Assembly: GCA_035559815.1 (NCBI GenBank)
Contig: DATMAT010000012.1
Coordinates: 1 to 64,000 of the forward strand
From: Thermodesulfobacteriota bacterium
GTDB lineage: Bacteria > Desulfobacterota_D > UBA1144 > Nemesobacterales > CSP1-2
DNA: 64,000 nt
Direction of reading: 5' to 3'
Within the stretch, counting starts at the first letter, position 1. The number at the start of each line of letters is the position of its first letter. Under the pieces are notes generated by a model, which had not been told where the DNA came from, searched no databases, and saw nothing but the letters and a program-made list of their open reading frames with translations. The translations under genes and the position numbers were made by a program. Positions 34,183 to 45,483 of this stretch are shown piece after piece.

Positions 34183-35640
34183 ATGGCCCAACCGATATTA
34201 ATTGCTAAGGGTGAAAATGAGCTTTGTCTCCTGCCCAGAATGGCCAACCGCCACGGTCTTATTGCCGGAGCCACCGGTACGGGAAAGACCGTAACGCTAC
34301 AGGTATTGGCCGAAAACTTTAGCCGAATCGGAGTACCGGTATTTGCAGCGGATATTAAGGGAGACCTCTCCGGCATCAGCCGACCGGGGACGGAAAAACC
34401 CAGAATAGTCGAGCGGATAAAGCAGTTGGGACTCGCAGATTTCCACTTCGCCGGTAGCCCGGTGACATTCTGGGATGTCTTTGGTGAGCAGGGACACCCA
34501 GTGCGCACCACCATATCAGAAATGGGACCACTTTTGCTGAGCAGGTTGCTCAATCTTAACCAGACCCAGAGCGGTGTGCTGACGATTGTGTTCAGGATAG
34601 CCGATGACAATGGCCTTCTCTTACTCGACCTAAAGGACCTCCGGTCGATGCTTCAGTATGTAAGTGAAAGTGCCAAGGAATTCACTGCACGGTACGGCAA
34701 TGTTTCCGCGGCAAGCGTTGGAGCAATCCAGAGAGGGCTCTTGGCACTCGAAGAACAGGGAGGGGACAAGCTCTTTGGCGAGCCGGCTATGAACCTTCAT
34801 GACCTCATGCAAACCGACACCAATGGGCATGGGATGATAAATATACTTTCGGCCGATAGACTCATGCAGTCGCCTAAAATTTACGCCACTTTTCTTCTGT
34901 GGTTATTATCCGAATTATTCGAACAATTGCCGGAGGTGGGTGACCCGGAGAAACCTAGACTCGTTTTCTTCTTCGATGAAGCCCATTTACTATTCGACGA
35001 TACGCCCGAGGCCTTACTGGATAAGATCGAGCAGGTAGTCCGTCTCATCCGTTCTAAGGGTGTAGGGGTATACTTTGTCACCCAGAACCCGTTAGATATC
35101 CCGGATACCGTGCTCGGACAGATGGGCAACCGTGTTCAACATGCGCTACGCGCCTACACCCCTCGCGACCAGAGAGCGGTTAAGGCCGCAGCCCAGACCT
35201 TTAGGAGCAATCCAAAACTCGACGCAGAAATGGTGATAACCGAGCTTGGAGTTGGAGAAGCTCTGGTTTCACTACTTGATGAGAAAGGGAGCCCGGGCAT
35301 CGTGGAACGCGCATTAATTTGCCCTCCTAAAAGCCAGATCGGACCGATTACACCGGAGGAAAGGCAACGGATTATCAGTCAGTCGGTTTTATACGGCCAC
35401 TACGAAAAGACCTTTGACCGACAATCAGCTTATGAAATGCTAAGAGGTCGCGCAGAAGAAAACACTCAAACTATGGCTACACTGCCTAAGACTTCGCCAC
35501 CAAAAGAGAAAGTTGGACGGCAACGTGAAAGTATATACGAAGCTATGGCCAAAAGCGCAGCACGCACCATCGGCACGCAATTAGGCCGACAAATCCTCCG
35601 CGGTGTGTTGGGCTCAATACTTAGCGGGACTAAACGCTAA
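34183..35640 (+). CDS. HerA-like/DUF853 ATPase
   Basis: 485 residues. P-loop GATGTGKT at 29-36 and Walker [16 protein letters not shown] near 258-272, then the arginine-rich block [15 protein letters not shown] and [19 protein letters not shown]. This is the DUF853 (YjgR) branch of the HerA/FtsK ATPases. Members are presumed DNA or protein translocases; the E. coli homologue has no firm role. The C-terminal part ends with a Gly/Leu amphipathic helix ([21 protein letters not shown]) resembling a membrane or oligomer contact. A second ATG at 34172 is out of frame. Confidence 0.9.
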   Translation: MAQPILIAKGENELCLLPRMANRHGLIAGATGTGKTVTLQVLAENFSRIGVPVFAADIKGDLSGISRPGTEKPRIVERIKQLGLADFHFAGSPVTFWDVFGEQGHPVRTTISEMGPLLLSRLLNLNQTQSGVLTIVFRIADDNGLLLLDLKDLRSMLQYVSESAKEFTARYGNVSAASVGAIQRGLLALEEQGGDKLFGEPAMNLHDLMQTDTNGHGMINILSADRLMQSPKIYATFLLWLLSELFEQLPEVGDPEKPRLVFFFDEAHLLFDDTPEALLDKIEQVVRLIRSKGVGVYFVTQNPLDIPDTVLGQMGNRVQHALRAYTPRDQRAVKAAAQTFRSNPKLDAEMVITELGVGEALVSLLDEKGSPGIVERALICPPKSQIGPITPEERQRIISQSVLYGHYEKTFDRQSAYEMLRGRAEENTQTMATLPKTSPPKEKVGRQRESIYEAMAKSAARTIGTQLGRQILRGVLGSILSGTKR

Positions 35641-35758
35641 CTTTCTAGATGGTGTATCATTGCTGCTTTCTTTTGGCGGCGAAGCAATCTCTCATTTTGG
35701 ATAAGAACGCATTAAAGCCATTTGTCAGAATAATCAAGCTCTACAAGTGGACTGGCTG

Positions 35759-35787
35759 TTGATACGTCGATTAAAAAAGTTGATAAT
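35759..35787 (+). promoter_or_regulatory. Promoter of the PA0069-like radical SAM gene
   Basis: TTGATA (35759-35764), 17 bases, GATAAT (35782-35787), about 38 bases before the TTG start. Strong sigma-70 match. Confidence 0.55.
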
Positions 35788-35825
35788 ATTATTTGTAATA
35801 AACCTGTTTAAATCCGGGTGAAGAT

Positions 35826-36887
35826 TTGGATAGTGTCAGATTGGTGCCCAAAATAAAGGGTCGCGGGTCTTCTGAAAATCCGCCCAATCGTTTCGAGAAG
35901 ATAGAGTACGTTCCTGATGCAGACGAGATTGCTGAAGGCATTTCACCTAAAACCATTTTCTATAGGGACACCACCAAGTCCATCATCGCTTACAACGAGA
36001 GCCCGGATGTAGGGTTTGAAGCCAGCATTAATCCATACCGCGGATGTGAGCACGGCTGTATATACTGCTATGCCCGCCCCACCCATGAGTACTTTGGTCT
36101 ATCCGCCGGATTAGATTTCGAGACAAAAATATTCGTCAAGGAAGATGCACCAGAATTACTCAGAAAGGAACTGTCTTCTCCCAAATGGGAGCCAAAGCCC
36201 ATCGCCATAAGCGGGGTTACAGATTGCTATCAGCCTGCTGAGAAGCATTTCCGCATAACCCGGAGGTGCTTAGAAGTCCTGGCCGAGTTTCGTAACCCGG
36301 CGGGAATCGTCACAAAAAACTATTTGGTAACCCGGGACATAGATATCTTGAAGGAATTAGCCGAGCATCATGCAATAATAGCCGCGCTCTCTATCACCAC
36401 TCTGGACCCTAAGCTGGCCAGAGTTATGGAGCCCCGGGCCTCCCAGCCCGATTTACGCTTGAAGGCGATCGAAAAGCTGTCCCAAAACGGTATTCCGGCG
36501 ATGGTAATGGTTGCGCCTGTTATTCCGGGACTTACCGACCATGAGCTTCCTAGGATCATCCAGAAGGCAGTTGAAGCAGGCGCTTTACAAGCAGGGTACG
36601 TGATGTTAAGGCTACCCTACGCCGTCTCAGGACTCTTCCAGACCTGGCTTGAGCAGCATTTTCCAGAGAAGAAGAACAAGGTATTGAACAGGATTCGGTC
36701 TATACGAAAAGGCAGGCTTAATAGTCCCGAATTCTATGAACGCATGAAGGGTGAGGGCATTTTTGCCGAGCAGGTCAAAACGCTATTTCAGGTCGCTTGC
36801 AGAAAAGCGGGGATCGACAAGAATAAGATTCGCCTTTCATGCGATTCGTTTCGCCGGCCCGGAGGCATACAACTGAAGCTTTTTTGA
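35826..36887 (+). CDS. PA0069/SplB-related radical SAM protein
   Basis: 353 residues from a TTG at 35826 with a GGTGA site upstream. The radical SAM cluster is C74-EHG-C78-IY-C81 (GCEHGCIYCYARPTHEY), preceded by SINPYRG, the signature of the PA0069 family. ISGVTDCYQPAEKHFRITRRCLEVL, TKNYLVTRDID and MVMVAPVIPGLTD follow. The family reaction is not settled; some members are annotated as DNA repair photolyase-like. It stands downstream of the DUF853 ATPase but with its own promoter. Confidence 0.87.
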   Translation: MDSVRLVPKIKGRGSSENPPNRFEKIEYVPDADEIAEGISPKTIFYRDTTKSIIAYNESPDVGFEASINPYRGCEHGCIYCYARPTHEYFGLSAGLDFETKIFVKEDAPELLRKELSSPKWEPKPIAISGVTDCYQPAEKHFRITRRCLEVLAEFRNPAGIVTKNYLVTRDIDILKELAEHHAIIAALSITTLDPKLARVMEPRASQPDLRLKAIEKLSQNGIPAMVMVAPVIPGLTDHELPRIIQKAVEAGALQAGYVMLRLPYAVSGLFQTWLEQHFPEKKNKVLNRIRSIRKGRLNSPEFYERMKGEGIFAEQVKTLFQVACRKAGIDKNKIRLSCDSFRRPGGIQLKLF

Positions 36888-36960
36888 TTTCTAAAACCTC
36901 TTCGCCTTACAACTGTTTTATGATAATTTGTCCCGGACGCAGGGGGAAAATATTTCCGGG

Positions 36961-37516
36961 CTCAAATTTAAACCACTAAACCAAGAAAACTGGGATGACC
37001 TTGAAACACTATTTGGTGATCGGGGGCTTCCGGAGGGTGCTGGTGCATGTGGTGGCGACTAAAGCGTTCTGAGTACGAGAAGAACAAAGGCAATAAAAAC
37101 AAAGAATTTATGAGAAGCATCGTGAATTCAGGGGAGATTCCCGGCTTGCTAGCTTATCTCAAAGATAAGTCTATAGCATGGTGCTCGGTGGCACTGAGAG
37201 AGAAATTTTCATCTCTGTAACGGTCGAGGGTGCTAAAACGAATCGATGATAAACCGGTATGGTCGATAGTGTGCTTTTTTGTGGACAAGGATTACAGAAA
37301 CAGGGGAATTACCGTATAATTGCTCAAGGCATGCATTGAGCATGTAAGGAAGAAGGGTGGAAAAATCTTGGAGGGTTATCCCATAGAACCTAAGGAAGAG
37401 AAAGATCTTCCGGCATTTGCCTGGACCGGTTTACCAGCGCCTTCAAAGGCGCAGGTTTTGTGGAATGCCTACGCCGCTCGGAAAGACGCCCCTATCATGA
37501 GATACTATATAGACTA
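36961..37516 (+). pseudogene. Decayed GNAT-family N-acetyltransferase
   Basis: The reading frame can be followed only with repairs. Bases 36961-37035 encode LKFKPLNQENWDDLETLFG. A frameshift near 37026-37040 leads into WCMWWRLKRSEYEKNKG. In-frame TAA stops follow at 37218 and 37317, between LREKFSSL and RSRVLKRIDDKPVWSI, and between RNRGITV and LLKACIEHVRKKGG. Near 37438 a one-base loss moves GFVECLRRSE out of frame before the end IMRYYID. VDKDYRNRGI is the acetyl-CoA loop of GNAT enzymes. At least two frame changes plus two stops mean no functional product. No start codon is clear. Confidence 0.85.
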
Positions 37517-37675
37517 GGAAAAATGAGGGGGCAAGTCGAAGACTGAAGTCCTGTTTTTTTCCCACAATTGCTGATAATACTTGGATATCGTATTCAAAAA
37601 ATTTTGATACACATGCTTGCGCCCATGCATCTTCATAATTCACAACCTAAGACTCGACTTTTTTTCAAATCAAGG

Positions 37676-37702
37676 TTGACAAAAGCGATTATTTAGTATA
37701 AA
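37676..37702 (+). promoter_or_regulatory. Candidate pdaD promoter
   Basis: Consensus TTGACA (37676-37681) and TATAAA (37697-37702), with a short 15-base spacer; a TAAAAA two bases later would give 17. It lies 32 bases before the TTG start. Confidence 0.45.
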
Positions 37703-37734
37703 AAAATGCATTTAAAACAGGGGGAAGAAAATAA

Positions 37735-38280
37735 TTGTTCGTACCGAAACATGCCTTCGTAACCAAGGGCGTAGGAAAACACAAAGAAAAACTGACCAGC
37801 TTTGAGATGGCACTCCGTGATGCGAAGATTGCCGAATTCAATCTGGTCAAAGTCTCTAGCATATTCCCCCCAAACTGCACATTGATGACCCAATCGGCCG
37901 GACTCAAGCGCCTTAAGCCCGGCCAGGTCGTCTATGTAGTGATGAGTGAGAATGCCACCGACGAGCCCCACCGCCTGGTTGCCGCATCGGTAGGAATCGC
38001 CATACCCAAGAAATCAAACCATTACGGATACCTTTCCGAACACCACAGCTTCGGTCAGACCGATAGCGCCGCTGGTGATTATGCCGAGGACCTGGCTGCA
38101 TACATGTTGGCCACCATACTGGGAGCGCCGTTTGACCCGGATAAAAGCTACGATGAGCAAAAAGATATCTGGAAGATAAGCGGACATACGGTGCAGACTA
38201 GAAACGTCACTCAGTCCGCCGTAGGGGATAAATACGGCATATGGACCACGGTGATTGCCGCCGTGGTGTTTGTCCCATAA
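37735..38280 (+). CDS. pdaD: Pyruvoyl-dependent arginine decarboxylase
   Basis: 181 residues, beginning with TTG at 37735 after a GGGGGAAG site. It matches the archaeal/chlamydial PdaD family throughout: FVPKHAFVTKGVGKHKEKLTSFE, VKVSSIFPPNC, GYLSEHHSFGQT, AGDYAEDLAA, VQTRNVTQSA and GIWTTVIAAVVF. Self-cleavage between Ser41 and Ser42 in VSSIFPP would create the pyruvoyl group. It converts arginine to agmatine, the first step of polyamine synthesis. The other polyamine genes are not in the window. Length is complete. Confidence 0.95.
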   Translation: MFVPKHAFVTKGVGKHKEKLTSFEMALRDAKIAEFNLVKVSSIFPPNCTLMTQSAGLKRLKPGQVVYVVMSENATDEPHRLVAASVGIAIPKKSNHYGYLSEHHSFGQTDSAAGDYAEDLAAYMLATILGAPFDPDKSYDEQKDIWKISGHTVQTRNVTQSAVGDKYGIWTTVIAAVVFVP

Positions 38281-38306
38281 AAAAGTTAAGAGTTGTAAGT
38301 TAAAAA

Positions 38307-38330
38307 TGAGAATTGATTATTGACTTCTCA
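38307..38330. terminator. Weak hairpin between convergent pdaD and recN
   Basis: TGAGAA (38307-38312) pairs with TTCTCA (38325-38330) in the 65-base gap between two gene ends. The gap is made of short A/T-rich repeats (GTTAAGAGTTGTAAGTTAAAA) like those around the four-helix-bundle gene. There is no T-run, so termination is only a guess. Confidence 0.3.
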
Positions 38331-38345
38331 CTCTCAGCCATTTGG

Positions 38346-40004
38346 TTATTCCCTGAGCATTTCCTGAGCCACTTCCAGTGTTTTTTCGGTGACCTTGAGA
38401 CCGCCAAGCATGCGAGCCAGTTCCTTTACCCTCTCCTCATAACTCAGGGATCTGACCTCCACCCTAGTCCTGCTGTCTTCCGTTAAGGTCTTGGTGACGG
38501 TGAAATGGGTATCGGCAAACTTTGCCACCTGCGGAAGATGGGTAATGCAAATAACTTGGTGCGATTGTGAGAGGTTTTTGATCTTGCGGCCAACCGCCTC
38601 GGCAATCGCCCCGCCTATCCCGGAGTCCGCTTCATCGAATATCAGAACCAAACCCCCTTCCACTCTTGCCAGAACCTCTTTCAAAACAAGCATTATTCGG
38701 GAAAGCTCCCCTCCGGATGCTACCCGGGTAAGGGGCTTGGGATTCTCGTCAGGGTTTCCGGAAAAGAGGAAGGCTACCTTATCACCACCATTATAGGAAA
38801 GCTCTTTTGTGGTAAGATCTACCACGAACCTGGCGTTCTTGATCCCTATCTTCTCCAGTTCCTTCTCAACTGCCTTCATCAGTTTTTGTGACGAAGCCCG
38901 CCTTTTCTCGGATAGCTCGTAAGCCCTCTTATTGAGAACCAGTTCGACTGCCTTGAGCTGATTCTGCAGGTCTTCCACCTTTCCCTCATAGCCTGAGATA
39001 TCCCCTAGCTCCTCCTCCATGCTCTTTCTCTTCTGGAGAATTTCCTCTATAGTCCCGCCGTACTTTTTTTTAAGCCTCCTTATTTCCTGAAGCCTGCTAT
39101 CCACATAATTGAGTCTATCCGGGTCAAAACTTATATTCGCCGCATATTGGCGTAGTGTAAAGGAAGCATCCTGAATCTCCACAACTCCCTTCTCTATGGA
39201 CTTCGCCGTCTCCAACAGGGTGTCGTCAATCTTCACTGCCTCTTCCACCCGGTTAGCGATTCTCTTAAGGGTATCAAAGACCGATTTCTCCCCTTCGTAA
39301 AGTGCCTCATAGGCCTCCTGGGTTATGGAATATAGCCTCTCCGCATTGGCCAGTCTTTTCCTTTCCTCTTCCAGCATTTCATCCTCGGAAACCTGGAGCC
39401 TGGCAGCGTCGATTTCTGCACACTGAAACCTAAGGAAATCCTCTCTCTCGACCTGCGTTCTCCGGTTACTTTCGCATTCTTCGAGCTCTTTTTTAAGCCT
39501 AATGTATGCCCGATAAACCTCACCGACTTCCTCCGTGTGCACCCTTAGGCCTCCGAACTCGTCGAGCAACTGCAGATGCTTATCCTCTTTCAGGAGTGTC
39601 TGATGCTCATGCTGGCTGAACACATCGACTATGCCTTCCGTCAGTTGTTCAAGCATTGAATACGTGGCTATATTGCCGCCGATAAACACACGGCCTTTAC
39701 CCCTACGGGAAAGTATGCGCCTAATTAAGAGCTGGTCATCCCCCGCCTCAAACCCCAGAGATTCCAGTTTATCCTTTAAATGTTTATTATCACCTATATC
39801 GAATAAGGCCTCGACCTGAGCTTCATCCTGTCCGGATTTTATAAGGTCAGACGAGGCCCTGTCGCCGAGGATGATATTTATGGCATCAACTATGATGGAT
39901 TTCCCGGCCCCGGTCTCACCGGTGATGATGTTTAGGCCTTTCCCGAAATCGATAGACAGGTCATCTATGATGGCAAAGTTCTTCAGGTTGAGTGAAAGGA
40001 GCAT
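38346..40004 (-). CDS. recN: DNA repair protein RecN
   Basis: 552 residues. SMC-like ATPase: LKNFAIIDDLSIDFGKGLNIITGETGAGKSII with the P-loop at 29-36, HEHQTLL near 137, coiled coil from about 160 to 390, the ABC signature VASGGELSRIMLVLK and Walker B VLIFDEADSGIGG. It acts at double-strand breaks as a cohesin-like clamp. Five bases separate its start from the end of the sigma-factor gene, so the two are in one unit. Confidence 0.96.
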   Translation of the reverse strand: MLLSLNLKNFAIIDDLSIDFGKGLNIITGETGAGKSIIVDAINIILGDRASSDLIKSGQDEAQVEALFDIGDNKHLKDKLESLGFEAGDDQLLIRRILSRRGKGRVFIGGNIATYSMLEQLTEGIVDVFSQHEHQTLLKEDKHLQLLDEFGGLRVHTEEVGEVYRAYIRLKKELEECESNRRTQVEREDFLRFQCAEIDAARLQVSEDEMLEEERKRLANAERLYSITQEAYEALYEGEKSVFDTLKRIANRVEEAVKIDDTLLETAKSIEKGVVEIQDASFTLRQYAANISFDPDRLNYVDSRLQEIRRLKKKYGGTIEEILQKRKSMEEELGDISGYEGKVEDLQNQLKAVELVLNKRAYELSEKRRASSQKLMKAVEKELEKIGIKNARFVVDLTTKELSYNGGDKVAFLFSGNPDENPKPLTRVASGGELSRIMLVLKEVLARVEGGLVLIFDEADSGIGGAIAEAVGRKIKNLSQSHQVICITHLPQVAKFADTHFTVTKTLTEDSRTRVEVRSLSYEERVKELARMLGGLKVTEKTLEVAQEMLRE

Positions 40005-40009
40005 TAAAC

Positions 40010-41362
40010 CTATTCAAGAAAGCTTTTTAGCATTCCTCCGATATCCGAATCTTCGAGCTTTTCCAGTGCTCTTTTCTCTATCTGCCGTATGCGCTCACGG
40101 GTGAGGTTAAAATACCGGCCTATCTCATCTAAGGTATAAGTGGTCTCGTAACCAATTCCAAACCGCATTTTCAGTATCTGCTCTTCCCTGGTTGTAAGGT
40201 TGGACAGAGCATCCTTTATCTTACCGGTGAGCATGGCCTTTGCCACAGCCGAATCGGGAGTGAGGGCAGTCTCGTCTGGAATGAATTCAAGGAGGGTGGT
40301 TTTTTCCCCGTCAACTATGGGTGAATCTAGATGAAATACATCTTTGGTAGCGTCCAGAACCCTCTTCACTCCCTCGATTGAAATGCCGGATTTTTGGGAT
40401 ATTTCCTCGGGAAGCGGTTTTCTCCCCTTTTCTTTATGAAGCATGGAACTGATCCTGTGCACCTTACTTGCCTGCTCCAGCACATAAACTGGAACCCTTA
40501 TCGTCCTAGTCTGGTCGAGTAATGACCGGGATATAGCCTGGTGAATCCACCAGGAGGCATAGGTCGAGAATTTGTATCCCTTCGTGTGGTCGAATCTTTC
40601 CACCGCCCTCATCAGACCTACGTTACCCTCTTGAATTAAATCGGGAAGCGGCAGCCCCCGACCCATATATCTCTTGGCTATGCTTACTACCAGCCTGAGG
40701 TTGGCCTTGACAAACCGGTCCTTAAACCGCCTGGCCGTTTTAAGACACGCTTTTGTCAGTATGCCACGCTTTTTAACGTGATTAGGAGTCACTCCGTCTT
40801 TGAAGCCTGTCCTCCTCGACGCCCTTTTTCTGAGCCTTCTCAGGGTTCTCTCTATGCTTCTTATGGAAATACCATCTATCTCGGCAATAGTGTCATCCAG
40901 AAAATCACCCAGCTTTTTGTCGAATATCCGCTCCAGGACCCTTTTCACGTCCCTAGCTTTAGCCTCGCATTTTTTGATCTTAGCCGATACCTCCACTTCC
41001 TCCCTGGCGGTCAAAAGGGGTTCATTCCCCATTTCCTTGAAATAGACCTGAAGAAGCCTAAATTCCTCGTCCGGAGTCCACTGTTTTCCCTTCTCTTCCG
41101 CTTCGCCCCTTGGCGATTCTACCTGGAGGTCAAACTCTGACTCCGCTAATTCGGTTATAATTTTGTCCTCGATATCAATGGTGATAAAAAGCTCTTCCGA
41201 CCCGTTAATCTCGTCGAGTTGATTATCCGAAAACTTTTTATAGTTATTGCCCTTAGCCCGTTTATTCTTTTGCTTTGGGGCCGGCTTAGAACTAGGCTTA
41301 ACTCCAGACATTCGCTTTGAAATAGGAAGAAGTGCACCTGTTTCCAATCTTCCCTGTCTCAC
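40010..41362 (-). CDS. Sigma-70 family RNA polymerase sigma factor (RpoD/SigA type)
   Basis: 450 residues from GTG at 41362. AAGGAGG lies 7 bases before it, whereas the in-frame TTG six bases earlier is too close. Residues 1-95 are a Lys/Ser-rich variable leader with no clear region 1.1. Region 1.2 is LLQVYFKEMGNEPLLTAREE. Region 2 holds SIAKRYMGRGLPLPDLIQEG and YKFSTYASWWIHQAISRSL. Region 3 follows, and region 4 has TLDEIGRYFNLTRERIRQIEKRAL. Group 1 or group 2 sigma cannot be decided from this alone. Transcribed with recN. Confidence 0.9.
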   Translation of the reverse strand: MRQGRLETGALLPISKRMSGVKPSSKPAPKQKNKRAKGNNYKKFSDNQLDEINGSEELFITIDIEDKIITELAESEFDLQVESPRGEAEEKGKQWTPDEEFRLLQVYFKEMGNEPLLTAREEVEVSAKIKKCEAKARDVKRVLERIFDKKLGDFLDDTIAEIDGISIRSIERTLRRLRKRASRRTGFKDGVTPNHVKKRGILTKACLKTARRFKDRFVKANLRLVVSIAKRYMGRGLPLPDLIQEGNVGLMRAVERFDHTKGYKFSTYASWWIHQAISRSLLDQTRTIRVPVYVLEQASKVHRISSMLHKEKGRKPLPEEISQKSGISIEGVKRVLDATKDVFHLDSPIVDGEKTTLLEFIPDETALTPDSAVAKAMLTGKIKDALSNLTTREEQILKMRFGIGYETTYTLDEIGRYFNLTRERIRQIEKRALEKLEDSDIGGMLKSFLE

Positions 41363-41385
41363 TCCCAATCCTCCTTGAAAGCTTT

Positions 41386-42678
41386 TTAGGTTCTTATCTG
41401 CCCATCGCCATAAATAATAAATTTTGTGGTGGTCAACTCCTCAACGCCCATCGGGCCAAACGCATGTAATTTCGACGTACTGATTCCTATTTCCGCACCT
41501 AAACCGAGCTCATATCCATCGCTGAATCTGGTAGACGCATTCACCAGAATCGTCGATGAATTCACACTATTCAGGAAATACTGGGCATTTTTATAATCCC
41601 GGGTAATTATCGCTTCAGTATGCATGGACCCATATTTTTCCACGTGGTCTATGGCTTCGTCTATTCCCTTAACCACTCTTACACTAAGTATAAGGTCAAG
41701 GTATTCCGCATACCAGTCCTCTTCACTTGCCTCTTTGACCCGAGGGACAATCTCCTTGGTGCGTGGGCAACCCCTGATCTCAACACCATTTTCCTCAAAT
41801 TTTTTTACCATCCGTGGCAGGAATTTTTCTGAAACCCCTTCGTGTACCAGGAGCGTCTCCATCGAATTGCATACACCAGGCCGCTGCACCTTGGCATTTA
41901 AGCAAATATTTTCAGCCATCTCCAAGTCGGCAAATTCGTCCACAAATATGTGACAAACCCCCTTATAGTGCTTTAATACCGGGATTTTTGAGTTTTCCGA
42001 TACAAACCTTATCAGACTCTCACCGCCTCGGGGAATAACCAGGTCTATATAATCTTCGAGCTTTAATAGCTCCAGGACCAAAGCCCTGTCCGTGACCGGA
42101 ACAATTTGAACGGCCTCCCGGGGCAGGCTGTTCTTTTCCAGAGCATCTCCTAATACGGACCCTATAGCCATATTAGACCTTATGGATTCGGACCCGCCCC
42201 TCAAAATTACCGAATTTCCAGCCTTCAGGCATAAACCGGCGGCGTCAGCGGTCACGTTCGGTCTTGCTTCATATACTATAGCAACCACCCCTAGCGGGAT
42301 CCTCATCCTTCCCACCAAAAGGCCGTTGGGTCTCCTCCACATCCGTATCACTTCGCCGACCGGGTCCGGAAGCGAGGCTATTTGTTTTAACCCCTCGGCC
42401 ATCGACTTGATTCGGGATGGGGTAAGGGTGAGGCGGTCGATAAATGACGGGGATAGACCCCTTTTTTGAGCATCCTCTATGTCTTTATTATTTTCCTCGG
42501 CTATGAAACCGGAGTGAGAAATAAGCTCCTCAGCCATAGATATTAGAGCGCTGTTTTTGGATTGGGAAGGAATCTTAGCTAATACTCGAGAAGCCTCTTT
42601 GGCCCTTTCTGCTATTTTTGTTGCCAGTTGAATAAATTCGGAGTTAGTAGGTAATATAGTAGCTTTCGATCTCGACAT
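41386..42678 (-). CDS. proA: Gamma-glutamyl phosphate reductase
   Basis: 430 residues, ALDH-like fold. The catalytic cysteine is C270 in [44 protein letters not shown] (about 132-162) and the C-terminal [22 protein letters not shown] are diagnostic. It reduces gamma-glutamyl phosphate with NADPH in proline synthesis; proB is not adjacent. It lies 23 bases upstream of the sigma-factor GTG. Confidence 0.95.
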   Translation of the reverse strand: MSRSKATILPTNSEFIQLATKIAERAKEASRVLAKIPSQSKNSALISMAEELISHSGFIAEENNKDIEDAQKRGLSPSFIDRLTLTPSRIKSMAEGLKQIASLPDPVGEVIRMWRRPNGLLVGRMRIPLGVVAIVYEARPNVTADAAGLCLKAGNSVILRGGSESIRSNMAIGSVLGDALEKNSLPREAVQIVPVTDRALVLELLKLEDYIDLVIPRGGESLIRFVSENSKIPVLKHYKGVCHIFVDEFADLEMAENICLNAKVQRPGVCNSMETLLVHEGVSEKFLPRMVKKFEENGVEIRGCPRTKEIVPRVKEASEEDWYAEYLDLILSVRVVKGIDEAIDHVEKYGSMHTEAIITRDYKNAQYFLNSVNSSTILVNASTRFSDGYELGLGAEIGISTSKLHAFGPMGVEELTTTKFIIYGDGQIRT

Positions 42679-42831
42679 TTAGTCCGGAATTAATTCCTTG
42701 CCTTATCATGGGCTTTTTTTAAGATGATAATATATCTGTAAACGCATTGTCAAGCTAAATTTTCATACACCACCGATAGCGACATAGAGAGATATCAGTT
42801 TTTTATCGGGTAACTCAACAACGCAATAAAA

Positions 42832-42871
42832 AACCCCCAATAACGTAAAAAGTATTACATCAATGGGGGTT
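42832..42871 (-). terminator. Intrinsic terminator of the second polysaccharide locus
   Basis: AACCCCCA (42832-42839) pairs with TGGGGGTT (42864-42871). Read on the minus strand, the G-rich arm is followed at once by TTTTTT (42835-42828 region). It lies 50 bases after the fcl stop and separates locus 2 from proA. Confidence 0.75.
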
Positions 42872-42921
42872 ATAATCGGATTAGATTTACCAGAATAATT
42901 AGTTAGCAAGCACTCATACTG

Positions 42922-43889
<968 letters not shown>

Positions 43890-43900
<11 letters not shown>

Positions 43901-44288
43901 AATTTCCGATAGAATTAATTAAACTCGAAATCTTTCTCCCAACCTCACTACCGGAGCCTTTTAATTCATCGAGTTGGGCTCCATCAATCCAGTTTTTCTT
44001 ATGAAGTATCATTAATAAAGTAATAGTTTCGTATAAAGAACCACGAGCGATGTAAAGAAACTGAATAAATTCCCGCTTTGAATATCTGCCCTTACCCTCA
44101 GCTATATTCATTGCTATAGAGGTTGCCGATGATTCCAATTGCTCAACCAGCCTATAGTGTTTTCTGTTGGTATTATTGAGTTTATCTCCAATATCTATAA
44201 CCTTATCGGCAAAATTAATCGCCTTCTGCCACACTTCCAGATCTTCAAACCCGAATTTAACATTGTTAGCTCTAAACTTTTTGCCCAT
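43890..44288 (-). CDS. Four-helix bundle protein (23S rRNA IVP / S23 family)
   Basis: 132 residues. FEDLEVWQKAINFADKVIDIG, QLESSATSIAMNIAEGKGRYSKREFIQFLYIARGSLYETITLL and ISSLINSI are the hallmark blocks of the S23/IVP four-helix bundle family. Members are found in 23S rRNA intervening sequences, and scattered in genomes as orphans related to the Avd protein of diversity-generating retroelements. No rRNA or retroelement is here; the gene splits the gmd-fcl pair. Function unknown; it looks like a mobile passenger. Confidence 0.88.
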
Positions 44289-44360
44289 CTTTGTACCCGT
44301 TCGATAATTCCTACTTCATAACTAATACTATCAACTATGAACCATCAACAATGAGCAGAA

Positions 44361-45404
44361 TTAATCCACTTTCCACCACCTGTTTGGAAATTTCTCCCTT
44401 AGCACCCGGTCACCTTCCCCCACCGGCTCAAGGCCCATCCTTCTCATGTCCGCATCAACCATAATTCTTACTAAATCGCGAAAACTAACCTTTGGCTCCC
44501 AACCTAGCGCTTCCCTGGCTTTGGATGAATCGGCCCTCAATGCCTCGACCTCGGTAGGACGAAAATACTTGGGGTCGATCTTTACATGCTCCCTCCAGTC
44601 GAGCCCCACGTAGGAAAAAGCCTCCTCCAGGAACTCCTTGATAGAATGGCTCTCGCCCACACCGATGACAAAGTCATCGGGCTCGGGCCTCTGGAGCATT
44701 TTCCACGTCATTTCCACATATTCCGGGGCAAATCCCCAATCCCTCATCGGGTCGAGGTTACCCAGAAAAATGTATTTGTATTTACCGGAGAGTATCATTG
44801 CAACCCCCCTGCTAATCTTCCTGGTGACAAAGGTTTCGCTTCTTCTGGGGGATTCGTGGTTAAAGAGGATCCCGCTGACCGCAAACAGGTTATATCCATC
44901 CCGGTAGTTAATGGCCGTCCAGTGGGCCATCAACTTAGCACAGGCATAAGGGCTTCGCGGTTGAAAGGGCGTTTCTTCACTCTGAGGCGGTGGGGACATC
45001 CCAAACATCTCGCTGCTGGAGGCTTGATAAAATCGGCAATTGTTGCCGCTCTTGCGTATAGCCTCCAAAATCCTTATCGTCCCCAGCCCGGTTATGTCTC
45101 CGCTGTATTCCGGCATGTCAAAGCTCACCCGCACATGGCTCTGTGCGGCCAGATGGTAGATCTCCGCAGGCCGAATATTATAGATCAGGTTGGTGAGCTG
45201 GCCGGAATCGGAAATATCACCGTAATGGAGAAACAGCCTCGCCTGTGGCTCATGCGGGTCGACATAAAGGTGTTCCAACCTTTCGGTGTTGAAGGTGCTG
45301 GATCTCCTGATCAAGCCATGAACCTCGTAGTCTAACGAGAGCAGCAGCTCCGCCAGATAAGAGCCGTCTTGGCCGGTTATACCGGTGATAAGCGCCTTCT
45401 TCAT
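44361..45404 (-). CDS. gmd: GDP-mannose 4,6-dehydratase
   Basis: 347 residues. [15 protein letters not shown] at 8-22, [36 protein letters not shown] and the YxxxK block [10 protein letters not shown] are all standard GMD features. It converts GDP-mannose to GDP-4-keto-6-deoxymannose with NADP. With fcl it supplies GDP-L-fucose; without fcl it could also feed rhamnose or perosamine pathways. It is 80 bases after the carbamoyltransferase gene. Confidence 0.96.
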   Translation of the reverse strand: MKKALITGITGQDGSYLAELLLSLDYEVHGLIRRSSTFNTERLEHLYVDPHEPQARLFLHYGDISDSGQLTNLIYNIRPAEIYHLAAQSHVRVSFDMPEYSGDITGLGTIRILEAIRKSGNNCRFYQASSSEMFGMSPPPQSEETPFQPRSPYACAKLMAHWTAINYRDGYNLFAVSGILFNHESPRRSETFVTRKISRGVAMILSGKYKYIFLGNLDPMRDWGFAPEYVEMTWKMLQRPEPDDFVIGVGESHSIKEFLEEAFSYVGLDWREHVKIDPKYFRPTEVEALRADSSKAREALGWEPKVSFRDLVRIMVDADMRRMGLEPVGEGDRVLREKFPNRWWKVD

Positions 45405-45483
45405 CCCATATTCTCCATAATCCGGTTGATTTTAATAGTTGCTGATTCACTTAATCTTACAGTTTGTATAAAGAACGTATTGC

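Noticed and set aside
44586-45335. 249-codon open frame on the plus strand
   Set aside because: Wholly antisense to gmd, whose catalytic motifs are intact; the frame follows the codon bias of the real gene and matches nothing.
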